DNA of 64,000 nt from Clostridiaceae bacterium (GTDB taxonomy: Bacteria; Bacillota; Clostridia; Oscillospirales; Acutalibacteraceae). Below the pieces are notes generated by a model that saw nothing but the letters and a program-made list of their open reading frames with translations, searched no databases and was not told the origin of the DNA. The stretch spans positions 1 to 64,000 of the forward strand of contig JAEERC010000064.1 of assembly GCA_016285645.1 (NCBI GenBank), written 5' to 3'. Both the position numbers and the translations under genes were made by a program. Numbering within the stretch: the first letter of the stretch is position 1; each line of letters starts with the position of its first letter. Shown one piece after another: positions 38,321 to 47,390 of the stretch.

Positions 38321-38494
38321 AAAAACACCTCCGTTGTTTTAAGTATAGCATACAGGAAAAACACAGTCAATACAGGGAACTTAATGACTTGTTAATGTGA
38401 TCTTAAGCCGTTAAGACTTGCGATATTTCTTTTTTCTGTTATAATAAGACTATCCGAATGAGGGTAATAACGTGTGATTTTAAGGAGGTATTTT

Positions 38495-39817
38495 TTGAAA
38501 AAAATCTTTTCATTGTTTATTGCGGTGCTTATTTTATGTGTACCATTCACTGCGCAGGCATATTTTTATGATATGTCTTACGAATCCAGGGAATACTGCT
38601 CGTCTTACTATGATATTCCCGCTTCGGTAAAAAACGATGACGCGGCGTTTTATGTCAATCTCAATGAAACTATGGAGCTTGAGCTTGAGAAATCAGGTGT
38701 GATTCCCGCGGGAACGCAGATAACCGTTGACTGGCGCTCGGACAACCCCGACACCGGAACGGTGTATTACCACACCTACCGCGGTGACGAGGGCGGATAT
38801 GTAACGGCAGACAGCATTGAATTTGACCTGTCCGCAGTTAGACCGGTAGAAAAGAACAAACTCACTCAACCTATCAAATACTTTGTGCTCAACAAAGACG
38901 GCGTCCGGCTTCGTGAAGGCCCCAACGAACTTTATGCCGAGGTCGGCGAGGTTATCCCTTACGGCACCGTGCTGGAAGCCTCATATGGCGCAGAGGATTA
39001 TACGGGAACGCAGGACGATGGCTCCTACCCGAGCTGGTGCTGGTTTGAGTATAACGGCGTCAGCGGATGGGCATACACCTTCCAGTGGCTTGATTCGTTT
39101 GATTTTGCTTTCACGGCCGATACCTTCCGGGCAGGTACGGAGTTTCCCTACGACAAGGCAATGACCTTCGGCGAGATTCCGCTTTATGACGGTCCGGATA
39201 TCAGAAACGCGGATGTGATTGACACAATAGCGGCAGGCACGGAACTCGATTTTGATATTGTATATTACACCGGCGGATTATACGGCTATGTTGAATACAA
39301 CGGCAATAACGGCTGGGCTCAGGTTTATTGCGGCTTCCTTCCCGGTGATGATTATGACAAGGTCAACAACAGGATTGACTCCTACATTAAAATCGCAGCC
39401 GAAAGTGTTCCCGTTATCTCATCTCCTTTTGACGACTGTGAGGGAACCGGCGAAACAATAGAAAAAGACAGAGTTTTGCACTATGACTATGTAAGAGAGT
39501 TCGAAGGTGAGCCGGATTATTACAGAGTTGAATATCAGGGAGAATATGTGTGGATTTCGGCGGGCTTTGACGATGTTGAAAAATACACTCCCGAAGAGCT
39601 TGAAAAAATTATGACGGATGAAATCCGGAGCACCCTTGAGGAGGATGCCGTTGACAAAGAAACGGTAACCGAAATCGATTCCCCGGAGGAAGATATTGCC
39701 TCTCCTGTTGAAGAAAAATCAGGTGGCAAGGTTCTTATTACGGCGGTTTGCATTGCGGCAGCGGCGGTTGTTATTGCTGTTGCGGCGCTTATCATAAAAA
39801 AGAAAAAGAATAAATAA
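38495..39817 (+). CDS. Secreted SH3-like repeat protein with C-terminal TM anchor
   Basis: TTG start after aaggaggtatttt; DGVRLREGPNELYAEVGEVIPYGTVLEA...WCWFEYNGVSGWAYTFQWL; VLITAVCIAAAAVVIAVAALIIKKKKNK. Confidence 0.78.
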   Translation: MKKIFSLFIAVLILCVPFTAQAYFYDMSYESREYCSSYYDIPASVKNDDAAFYVNLNETMELELEKSGVIPAGTQITVDWRSDNPDTGTVYYHTYRGDEGGYVTADSIEFDLSAVRPVEKNKLTQPIKYFVLNKDGVRLREGPNELYAEVGEVIPYGTVLEASYGAEDYTGTQDDGSYPSWCWFEYNGVSGWAYTFQWLDSFDFAFTADTFRAGTEFPYDKAMTFGEIPLYDGPDIRNADVIDTIAAGTELDFDIVYYTGGLYGYVEYNGNNGWAQVYCGFLPGDDYDKVNNRIDSYIKIAAESVPVISSPFDDCEGTGETIEKDRVLHYDYVREFEGEPDYYRVEYQGEYVWISAGFDDVEKYTPEELEKIMTDEIRSTLEEDAVDKETVTEIDSPEEDIASPVEEKSGGKVLITAVCIAAAAVVIAVAALIIKKKKNK

Positions 39818-39832
39818 GTGAGGAGAAAAAAC

Positions 39833-40942
39833 ATGAAAAAAGTATTTGCGCTTCTGACCGCGCTCATTATTGCACTGATACCCATAACGGCTTTTGCCGC
39901 AGCAGATGTTCCGTTAGATTTAAAAGTGACAAACCCCGACGGGGCAACCATTTATACAGAACCCGATTTGAATTCTGAAAAAAGCCCTTACAAAGTGCCT
40001 GCCGGCACCGTTTGCACATGTTTGCGTTTTGTTTATAGCACAGCCGGAGACGGCAGTAAAGATTATGGATGGGCAAACTGCATCTATTTTGATGAATCGG
40101 GCGAAAGCTTTACCGGATGGGCAATTGCCGAGGCATTCGGCTCGGGAGACAAAAACCTTATAGATGTGGAACTGGAGATAGATGATTTTAATAAAAGAGT
40201 AGATGAAGCAAGAGAAGAGGGATATAACACACCTGACAAAGTATCATCTGTAGAAGCATTATTCATTCCTTATGAAGAATATAAGCTGAATATTGAAGTG
40301 GATATTATTGACACAATAAAAATGAACGCCAATAGTTATTTTGAAAAGCATACAGATAAAACAGATAAAACATATTATGAAGATTATATCGTTGTGAGCA
40401 AAGACGGCGTAAATATTTACAGCTACCCCAACATTGCAAACCTTAAAGAAACTCCGAAGATTCTCGGAACCATACCGTATGAAACCGTATTTCAGGTTAT
40501 TAATTGGGATGAAGCGCTTCCCAACGGCGAGGAATACATAGGCGAATACAGATTCTCCTATTACTCTCAGGAATTAGGAGATTGGGAAAAAGTAACGCCG
40601 ATTTACAAATTATGGTATTATGTGGATTACAACGGTATAAGAGGATGGGTTCCCAACAGCAGCCTTGATAATCCCACTGATGAAGAGATTGAGAATCATT
40701 GGGCAAATTGGGAAGAATTCGGCTTAAGTGATGAAACTTTGGTTGCATCATTGGATTTCTATAACAATGCGAAAGACATGGAAAAAGCAGAAAAAGCCGA
40801 AGCGCGCAACAAAGTCCTTATCCCCTGCGTTATCGGCGCGGTTATTATAGCCCTTGCCGTTGTAATCATCGTTCTCAAAAAGAAAAAGGCGAAGAAAACT
40901 GGCACAGTTCCCACGACGGATGTTGAAGACAGAATCGAATAA
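39833..40942 (+). CDS. Secreted SH3-like protein with C-terminal TM anchor, paralog of the previous gene
   Basis: MKKVFALLTALIIALIPITAFAA; DGVNIYSYPN...LGTIPYETVFQV...WYYVDYNGIRGWVPNSSL; VIGAVIIALAVVIIVLKKKKAKK. Confidence 0.78.
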   Translation: MKKVFALLTALIIALIPITAFAAADVPLDLKVTNPDGATIYTEPDLNSEKSPYKVPAGTVCTCLRFVYSTAGDGSKDYGWANCIYFDESGESFTGWAIAEAFGSGDKNLIDVELEIDDFNKRVDEAREEGYNTPDKVSSVEALFIPYEEYKLNIEVDIIDTIKMNANSYFEKHTDKTDKTYYEDYIVVSKDGVNIYSYPNIANLKETPKILGTIPYETVFQVINWDEALPNGEEYIGEYRFSYYSQELGDWEKVTPIYKLWYYVDYNGIRGWVPNSSLDNPTDEEIENHWANWEEFGLSDETLVASLDFYNNAKDMEKAEKAEARNKVLIPCVIGAVIIALAVVIIVLKKKKAKKTGTVPTTDVEDRIE

Positions 40943-41130
40943 AAAGCATTGAACCGGGGCGGCATTTGCCGCCCTTTTGTTTCGCCTCTGTACTGAAAAT
41001 ATTAATCCGACGGAGTAAAACAGCATCGAGACCCAACTCATCGAGACGGCGCAGGGATTGTTTTCCTGGTTTGCGAAACTATGTCAAAAACTCCCCAAAG
41101 CCCTTGAAAATAAAGGGTTCTACCGTAAAT

Positions 41131-41205
41131 TCTACCGACAGTAGAGCCGAAATCGGCGGATTATACTGACAGTAGGGTGACAAATCGGGGCCGGTCGTAT
41201 ATAAT
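41131..41205 (+). promoter_or_regulatory. Promoter region of yqeG-like gene with repeated GACAGTAG palindromes
   Basis: TCTACcgacaGTAGA (41131-41145), TACTGACAGTA (41164-41174), GTGACA-17-TATAAT (41177-41205). Confidence 0.6.
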
Positions 41206-41248
41206 CGTGGCAGAGAAAAGGCAAAGCCGGATAAAGGAGGAATGAAAA

Positions 41249-41782
41249 ATGAAACACTACAACGCTTGCCCCGATTACTCGTTCAGAAGAATAACCGACA
41301 TCACGGTTCAGGATCTCAGGGATATGGGCGCCGAAGCCGTGGCGATTGACCTCGACAACACGACAGTCAAAGATTCATCCTACTCACTTCCCGAATCGAC
41401 AAAAAAGTGGCTTGATAATTTAAAGGAAAACGGCATTTCGGTTGTTATAATATCAAACACAACTTTCATAAGAGCGTGGTATCTCAGTAAAAAAATGGGT
41501 TCGCTTCCGTTCTTCTCGCTCGCGGCGAAGCCCCACACAAGGGCGCTGCGCAAGGCGTCCGAAAAGCTCGGTGTAAATCTTGAGAATATCGCCATGATAG
41601 GTGACCGTTTATTTACCGATGTTATGGCGGCTAACAAGGCGGGAGCCATTTCCGTGCGCGTGGAGCCGATGGAAAAGGAAAAGCGCTTCAAAGCCCATTT
41701 CGAGCGCGCGAGAAAGCGCGAAGAGGAGTATATGAGGGCGCACGGAGTAAAAAAGCCAAAAAAAGAAACCTGCGCCGTTTGA
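41249..41782 (+). CDS. YqeG family HAD IIIA-type phosphatase
   Basis: AVAIDLDNTTVKDSSYSLPESTKKWLDNLKENGISVVIISNT...AMIGDRLFTDVMAAN. Confidence 0.92.
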   Translation: MKHYNACPDYSFRRITDITVQDLRDMGAEAVAIDLDNTTVKDSSYSLPESTKKWLDNLKENGISVVIISNTTFIRAWYLSKKMGSLPFFSLAAKPHTRALRKASEKLGVNLENIAMIGDRLFTDVMAANKAGAISVRVEPMEKEKRFKAHFERARKREEEYMRAHGVKKPKKETCAV

Positions 41783-41793
41783 GCGCAGAACAG

Positions 41794-41830
41794 TCCGCGG
41801 ATTCGGAGTAATCCGCGGAATATTTTTTTT
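41794..41830 (+). terminator. Rho-independent terminator
   Basis: tccgcgga-ttcggagtaa-tccgcgga then atatttttttt. Confidence 0.88.
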
Positions 41831-41849
41831 GCCGTTTTTCAAAAAACGC

Positions 41850-41877
41850 TTGACAAATTACAATGTTGTGATATACT
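41850..41877 (+). promoter_or_regulatory. cysK promoter (TTGACA-16-TATACT)
   Basis: ttgacaaattacaatgttgtgatatact. Confidence 0.82.
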
Positions 41878-41884
41878 GTACTCA

Positions 41885-41951
41885 TCAAAACACAGTAAAC
41901 ATATCAAAATAGTAGGTTTTAGAAAACGAAAGCAGTTTTCCCGTGTTTTGA
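41885..41951 (+). promoter_or_regulatory. Nested stem-loop in the 5' leader of cysK
   Basis: tcaaaacac (41885-41893) pairs with gtgttttga (41943-41951); inner gaaaac (41922-41927) pairs with gttttc (41935-41940). Confidence 0.6.
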
Positions 41952-41984
41952 AAAAAGCATCCCGAAGCGAAAAGGAGAAAAGAT

Positions 41985-42023
41985 ATGTTAAATCACAAGA
42001 CGGTGTTCCGATGTCGATGTTGA
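41985..42023 (+). CDS. Candidate cysteine leader peptide MLNHKTVFRCRC
   Basis: atgttaaatcacaagacggtgttccgatgtcgatgttga; aaaaggagaaaagat SD immediately upstream; 67 nt before cysK start. Confidence 0.7.
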   Translation: MLNHKTVFRCRC

Positions 42024-42090
42024 CCTTTAAACCGCATTGAACTGAATATAATTGAAAAACAACATAAAACATATAAAAGGAGAAATAAAA

Positions 42091-43026
42091 ATGTCAGAAC
42101 TCAAAAAAAGCGCGGCGGAGCTTATAGGTGAAACTCCCGTGCTCGAAATATCACGCTACTCAAAGGCGGCAGGCGCTCAGAACGCGACTCTCATCGCAAA
42201 ACTCGAATACCTCAATCCCGCGGGCTCGGTAAAGGACAGAATCGCCCTTTCAATGATAGAGGACGCCGAGGCGAAGGGAATACTCAAGCCCGGCTCAACA
42301 ATAATCGAGCCCACCAGCGGCAACACCGGCATAGGCCTCGCTTCCGTGGCGGCCGCGAAGGGCTACAAGGTTCTTCTCACAATGCCCGAAACAATGAGCG
42401 TTGAAAGACGCAATCTTTTAAAGGCGTACGGCGCTGAGATTGTTCTCACCGACGGCGCGAAGGGCATGAAGGGAGCTATAGAAAAAGCGGATGAACTCAA
42501 CAAAGAGATTGAAAATTCCGTTATTCTCGGTCAGTTCATAAACCCCGCTAACCCCGCCGTTCATTTCAGAACCACGGGCCCCGAAATCTACCGTCAGCTT
42601 GACGGCAAGGTGGATATCTTCGTCGCGGGCGTCGGCACGGGCGGCACGGTCACGGGCACGGGCGAATACCTCAAAAAGCAGAATCCCGATGTCAAAATAG
42701 TCGCGGTTGAGCCGGCGACCAGCCCCGTTCTTTCAAAGGGCACTCCCGGCGCCCACAAGATTCAGGGCATCGGCGCGGGCTTCGTTCCCGATGTGCTCAA
42801 CACAGCCGTTTACGATGAGGTAATCGCGATTGAAAACGACGACGCTTTCGAAGAGGGCAAACGCTTCGCGGTCTCCGAGGGAATACTTGTGGGCATCTCC
42901 TCGGGCGCGGCTCTCAAGGCGGGAGTCATACTCGCGAACAGACCCGAAAACGCGGGCAAAAACATAGTGGTTCTTCTCCCCGACTCGGGCGACAGATACC
43001 TCTCAACACCGCTTTTCGCGAACTGA
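42091..43026 (+). CDS. cysK: Cysteine synthase A (O-acetylserine sulfhydrylase)
   Basis: [13 protein letters not shown]...[22 protein letters not shown]...[21 protein letters not shown]; start moved to MSELKK after aaaaggagaaataaaa. Confidence 0.96.
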   Translation: MSELKKSAAELIGETPVLEISRYSKAAGAQNATLIAKLEYLNPAGSVKDRIALSMIEDAEAKGILKPGSTIIEPTSGNTGIGLASVAAAKGYKVLLTMPETMSVERRNLLKAYGAEIVLTDGAKGMKGAIEKADELNKEIENSVILGQFINPANPAVHFRTTGPEIYRQLDGKVDIFVAGVGTGGTVTGTGEYLKKQNPDVKIVAVEPATSPVLSKGTPGAHKIQGIGAGFVPDVLNTAVYDEVIAIENDDAFEEGKRFAVSEGILVGISSGAALKAGVILANRPENAGKNIVVLLPDSGDRYLSTPLFAN

Positions 43027-43038
43027 AAAAACAAAGAA

Positions 43039-43070
43039 AAAACCGCAGGTTTCAGCCTGCGGTTTTTATT
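43039..43070. terminator. Bidirectional terminator between cysK and rrf2-type gene
   Basis: aaaaaccgcagg-tttcag-cctgcggttttt. Confidence 0.92.
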
Positions 43071-43072
43071 TT

Positions 43073-43504
43073 TCATATATAATATTCGTACGATTCGGGG
43101 GCGTTGTCGAGGATTGACTGCAGGGTAATCGAGTCCAGATACTCGGAAACGACCTTGTAAAGCCCCTGATAAATCGGCAGCGTCATACATTCCGCGGCGC
43201 GCTCGCACTTGACCGTTCCGCTCTCCATACAGCTCACCGGGGCAAGGGAGCCCTCGGCGCTCAGCAGAATATCCTTTACCGTTATTTCGGATGGCTCCTT
43301 AGCGAGGGCGTAGCCGCCCGCCTGACCCTTTGCCGAAACAATCAGTTCGCTCCTTGTGAGAAACGGGGTTATCTGCTCAAGATATTTTTTTGAAATATCC
43401 TGCCGTTTGGCTATGTCATTGAGCGTAATATAGCCGTCGCTTCTGTGCTGGGCAAGGTCAATCATCATTCTCAGCGAATAGCGTCCGCGCGTTGAAATTT
43501 TCAT
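43073..43504 (-). CDS. Rrf2 family transcriptional regulator with Cys triad
   Basis: MKISTRGRYSLRMMIDLAQH...ISKKYLEQITPFLTRSELIVSAKGQAGGYALAK; C92, C100, C106. Confidence 0.93.
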   Translation of the reverse strand: MKISTRGRYSLRMMIDLAQHRSDGYITLNDIAKRQDISKKYLEQITPFLTRSELIVSAKGQAGGYALAKEPSEITVKDILLSAEGSLAPVSCMESGTVKCERAAECMTLPIYQGLYKVVSEYLDSITLQSILDNAPESYEYYI

Positions 43505-43693
43505 TTTGCGTCACCTCGGTTTTTCTTTAATGCCATTATACTACGGATTTAATAGGTATTCAAGAGTTTTGAAACAAACATACGGTAAAAAATGGATTTT
43601 TCGTTTTTATTATATAAAAATAAATAATAATTGACTAAACACATAAAAAATATTAAAATAAATATGTATACTCTTAAAAAGGAGGGTTCCGGT

Positions 43694-44683
43694 TTGAAAA
43701 AAGCTCTTGCGCTTATAATGTGTGTGCTTATGCTGCTTTCACTGTGCTCGTGCGCGGTCAAGCAGACAAACGGCTCGTTTGACCCCGCCGTGCTTTTTGA
43801 GAAGCCGGCGCCCGATATCACCGTAACCGCCCTGAAAAACGGCGCCTCCTGCGCGCTCGCGTATTTCTGCGAAGCCCTCAATGAAAAATACGGCGTGGAG
43901 TTTGCCGCCGATAAAAACACCGCGGGCGAGAGCTTACTGAACGGCAAAACCGAGTTTCTGCTCTGCGGCGTTCCCGAGGCGGCGCGCCTCTATAACGAAA
44001 CGGGCGGGGGAGTGCAGATTCTCTGCGCCTGTGCTTTTGACGGTTTTTATCTTGTTTCAAAAAACGACATTTCATCCGTGAACGATCTCGAGGGTGAAAA
44101 AATCGCCGTAAGCCCCGCGGGCGGTTTTGCCGAAAGCATTACAAAATACATTCTCTCGGCAAACGGTCTGACGGCTGACGGGGATTATGAGTTTTCATAT
44201 TACGCGAGCGAAAAGGATATCGCCGACGCGCTCAATAACGGCAGCGCTCAGACCGCGGTGCTCGCCGAGCCGTATCTTTCTTCGGCACTCGCAGCCGACG
44301 GCGTAACCGTCGCCCTGAACCTCGGAGAGGAGTTTGCCTCGACAAAGGATAACAGGGGCTCAAAAATCATCACGGGCTGCGTTGTTGCGAAAAGAGAATA
44401 TGTGCTCAACAACCCCGATATAATTTCGGATTTTCTTGAGGATATGAAAGCCGCCTGCGAATATATCGCAACAGACTCAAAAGCCCCGCAGGCGCTTGCC
44501 GACAGCGGCTTTTTCGCCGACAGAAGAAGCGCGGAAATCGCGATTCCCCACTGCGGAACAAGCTTTATGCGCGGCTACGATATGAGGGTTCAGGTGAGCA
44601 GAAATGTTGCCGCCGTATATGAAATAAACCCGGAATCCCTTGGCGGCGACCTTCCCGATGACGGTTTCTGCTATCTGCTGTGA
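43694..44683 (+). CDS. ABC transporter substrate-binding lipoprotein (SsuA/THI5-like)
   Basis: TTG start after aaggagggttccgg; lipobox LLSLCSC; DISSVNDLEGEKIAVSPAGGFAESITKYILSANGL. Confidence 0.78.
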   Translation: MKKALALIMCVLMLLSLCSCAVKQTNGSFDPAVLFEKPAPDITVTALKNGASCALAYFCEALNEKYGVEFAADKNTAGESLLNGKTEFLLCGVPEAARLYNETGGGVQILCACAFDGFYLVSKNDISSVNDLEGEKIAVSPAGGFAESITKYILSANGLTADGDYEFSYYASEKDIADALNNGSAQTAVLAEPYLSSALAADGVTVALNLGEEFASTKDNRGSKIITGCVVAKREYVLNNPDIISDFLEDMKAACEYIATDSKAPQALADSGFFADRRSAEIAIPHCGTSFMRGYDMRVQVSRNVAAVYEINPESLGGDLPDDGFCYLL

Positions 44684-44696
44684 GCGGGGTGAAGCG

Positions 44697-45806
44697 ATGA
44701 AAAAAACAGCGGCATTCCTGCTCGCGCTCGCGCTCGCGCTTATGTCCGCCTTTCCCGCTTTCGCGGTCAAACTCGACGGCAAAAAGAAGGACAAGGGCGT
44801 TGACGACGGCTACCTCGACGATTACAGAACAATCCTTTACCAGAGCGGCAACAGCGGCAACAATATCGATTCTGTAACCTGCTACACCCAGGCGGATGAA
44901 ACTACACTCTATGTGCTTTTCAATGTTGTCTATAAAGGTGTCGATCAGCCGGACAACAACACCTTCGGCGTTATAATCTTCGCCGACGGTCAGCGCCTCG
45001 AAGCGGACCTCTCAAACAGAAAATACGACAGTTACGACAAAAACGTTGTTTCATACAGATATTACGCTCTGCGCAGAACCTGCTCCTACAGCATTGAAGC
45101 GGAAATAATCTTCAAAAACGGCATACACGACCCGCAGGAGATTCAGGTGAAATTCGTTGACGGCGACGGCGTGGAATCGGCAATAAGAACGGTCGCCTAC
45201 TCGGGCAAGGTCTATGAGCGGAAATCCGAGGCGGCAACCACAACAAAACCGACTACAACGAAGGCGACAACAACCGCGAAGCCCACAACGACAAAGCAGA
45301 CCACAACCAAAGCGACCACTGCCGCGAAACCCACCACAACGAAGGCGACCACAACAAAACAGACTACGACCAAGCCGGCAAAAACAACAAAACCCGCAAC
45401 AACAAAGAAAACCACGGCTCCCTCAACCTCAGCCGCGCCCACAACAGGGCAGAGCACTCAGCGCCCGGCGCCGACGGTTATTGAGGGAAAAACCGCGGGC
45501 AAGGTCACAGCCACATATGTAGTGACGCGTGAGACACTGAAGGGCGAAACGCAGGAGGAAGTGCATTACGGCGCTTTCGTGCGCGATACCAGCACGGCAA
45601 CTCAGCGGTCGGGGGAGGAACCTGTCCTCTCAACAACCGTAAAAGCGGTGACCACCGACGAATACACCACGGCTGCCCGCGCAGGTTCAAACAAGAAAAC
45701 CAAGCGCATAGCCATAGCCGTTGTGTGCGCGCTTGCCACGGGCGGCGCCTGCGCCGGAGGATTCATAGCCGGCAGACGGAAGGATCCGAAAGAAGAACAA
45801 AAATAA
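44697..45806 (+). CDS. Secreted protein with Thr/Lys/Pro-rich stalk and C-terminal TM
   Basis: MKKTAAFLLALALALMSAFPAFA; (TTKPTTTKATTTAKP)n; IAIAVVCALATGGACAGGFIAGRRK. Confidence 0.75.
   Translation: MKKTAAFLLALALALMSAFPAFAVKLDGKKKDKGVDDGYLDDYRTILYQSGNSGNNIDSVTCYTQADETTLYVLFNVVYKGVDQPDNNTFGVIIFADGQRLEADLSNRKYDSYDKNVVSYRYYALRRTCSYSIEAEIIFKNGIHDPQEIQVKFVDGDGVESAIRTVAYSGKVYERKSEAATTTKPTTTKATTTAKPTTTKQTTTKATTAAKPTTTKATTTKQTTTKPAKTTKPATTKKTTAPSTSAAPTTGQSTQRPAPTVIEGKTAGKVTATYVVTRETLKGETQEEVHYGAFVRDTSTATQRSGEEPVLSTTVKAVTTDEYTTAARAGSNKKTKRIAIAVVCALATGGACAGGFIAGRRKDPKEEQK
45230..45450 (+). repeat. Thr/Lys/Pro low-complexity coding tract
   Basis: Repeated accacaacgaaggcgaccacaac units. Confidence 0.9.
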
Positions 45807-45834
45807 GCAAACTGTATCCGGAAGGAGAAAAAAT

Positions 45835-47370
45835 ATGAAACGTTCATTTGCAGCAAAATTACTCGGAATCGTGCTCGCCTTTGCCGTTGTTATTGTGCCC
45901 ATCCTCGGCACATTCGGCTACGCGAGAGAGACGGGCTACGAGATGGACTGCCCCAATATCTACATTCACGGCTTTATGGGCACGGATCTCTATGTGGACC
46001 CCGAGAATCCCGACCTCGGCAAGGTATGGCCGCCCGCCACAGACGATATTCTGGCGGCTGTCAAGGCAATACTGCCCGACCTCGGCAAACTGATTCTCAC
46101 CCACGACTGGCAGGCGTTCTCCGACGCGGCGATGCCTTATGTCTATGACCTTATGTCGCCCGCCTTCCTCAATCCCGACGCCACCGTCGCGGACAATTCG
46201 GGACCCAAAAGGAAGATTCCGCCCGCCTCGTCAATCAACAGCAAATCAAAGCTTGATTTCAGCTATGACTGGCGTCTTGACCCGATAGAGGTTGCGGATG
46301 AACTCAATGAATTCATAGATTATGTTATAGAAAGTTCGGGCTGTGACAAGGTTACAATCGAGTGCCACTCCTTCGGCGGCGTTATAGCGAACACCTACGC
46401 CACCCTCTACGGCAACGAAAAAATAAAGAGCATCTGCTACAACACAACAGCCATTTACGGCGAGACCTACACGGGCGAGCTGCTCACCGGTCAGATAAGA
46501 GTCAGCACCGACTCGCTCACGGAATACCTCAAAATGGCGGTTGACAAAAACGAATACAGAGAACTTATCAAGGGTATTTTCGATCTCCTCGACGCAGCCG
46601 GTCTCACGGACGCGGTTGTGGCTCTCGGCAACAAGCTGATTGAAAACCTCGCGGTGGATGCCAGCAGAGAGGTTCTCGCTCCCATGTTCGGCGGCTGGCC
46701 GAGCATCTGGGCAATGACCGAGGACGGCGACATCGACGCCGCCATGGACTATGTTTTCAACACCGTCTATAAGGACAGCGATGTTGACCGCTCCGCTCTC
46801 ATAGCGAAAATCGAGGATTACAACACCCGCATAAGACCTTACAAAGAGCAGACTCTGCGCGCGATGAACGAAAACGCGGGCGTATATGTAATTGCCCGTT
46901 ACGGCTACTCGGGGCTTTTCCTGACTCCCTCGTGGACGAGCGTTACGGACGGCGTTGTTGACACCAAGAACTCCTCCTTCGGCGCCACCGTAGCCCCCTA
47001 CGGCGAGACGCTTTCAGAGGATTATCTCGCGAAGGCGGACGCGAAATACATCTCACCCGACAAAACCGTTGACGCCTCAACCTGTCTGTTCCCCGATCAG
47101 ACCTGGATAATCAGGCGCTATCCCCACGCGGACAACTGCGGCAGCGTAACGGAGATGGTGTTCAATCTTCTCTACTCCGAGGAGCAGGCGACCGTGAACA
47201 CCTTTGAGGCGTATCCGCAGTTCCTCTACTATGACCTTGACACCGACAGCGTCTGTCCCGACACCCTTCAGGATGCCGAGCGCTTCACCTTCACGGGCAG
47301 GCTCAAGCTCATAATGCAGGATATTTTCAAGCTTATAAAAATGCTTTTCGGCAAAATCTTCAACAGATAA
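45835..47370 (+). CDS. Secreted alpha/beta-hydrolase (lipase/acyltransferase-like)
   Basis: Signal peptide; NIYIHGFMGTDLY; DKVTIECHSFGGVIANTYATLYG (GxSxG-like H-S-F-G-G). Confidence 0.8.
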   Translation: MKRSFAAKLLGIVLAFAVVIVPILGTFGYARETGYEMDCPNIYIHGFMGTDLYVDPENPDLGKVWPPATDDILAAVKAILPDLGKLILTHDWQAFSDAAMPYVYDLMSPAFLNPDATVADNSGPKRKIPPASSINSKSKLDFSYDWRLDPIEVADELNEFIDYVIESSGCDKVTIECHSFGGVIANTYATLYGNEKIKSICYNTTAIYGETYTGELLTGQIRVSTDSLTEYLKMAVDKNEYRELIKGIFDLLDAAGLTDAVVALGNKLIENLAVDASREVLAPMFGGWPSIWAMTEDGDIDAAMDYVFNTVYKDSDVDRSALIAKIEDYNTRIRPYKEQTLRAMNENAGVYVIARYGYSGLFLTPSWTSVTDGVVDTKNSSFGATVAPYGETLSEDYLAKADAKYISPDKTVDASTCLFPDQTWIIRRYPHADNCGSVTEMVFNLLYSEEQATVNTFEAYPQFLYYDLDTDSVCPDTLQDAERFTFTGRLKLIMQDIFKLIKMLFGKIFNR

Positions 47371-47390
47371 TCGGGAGGTAATGTAATAAA

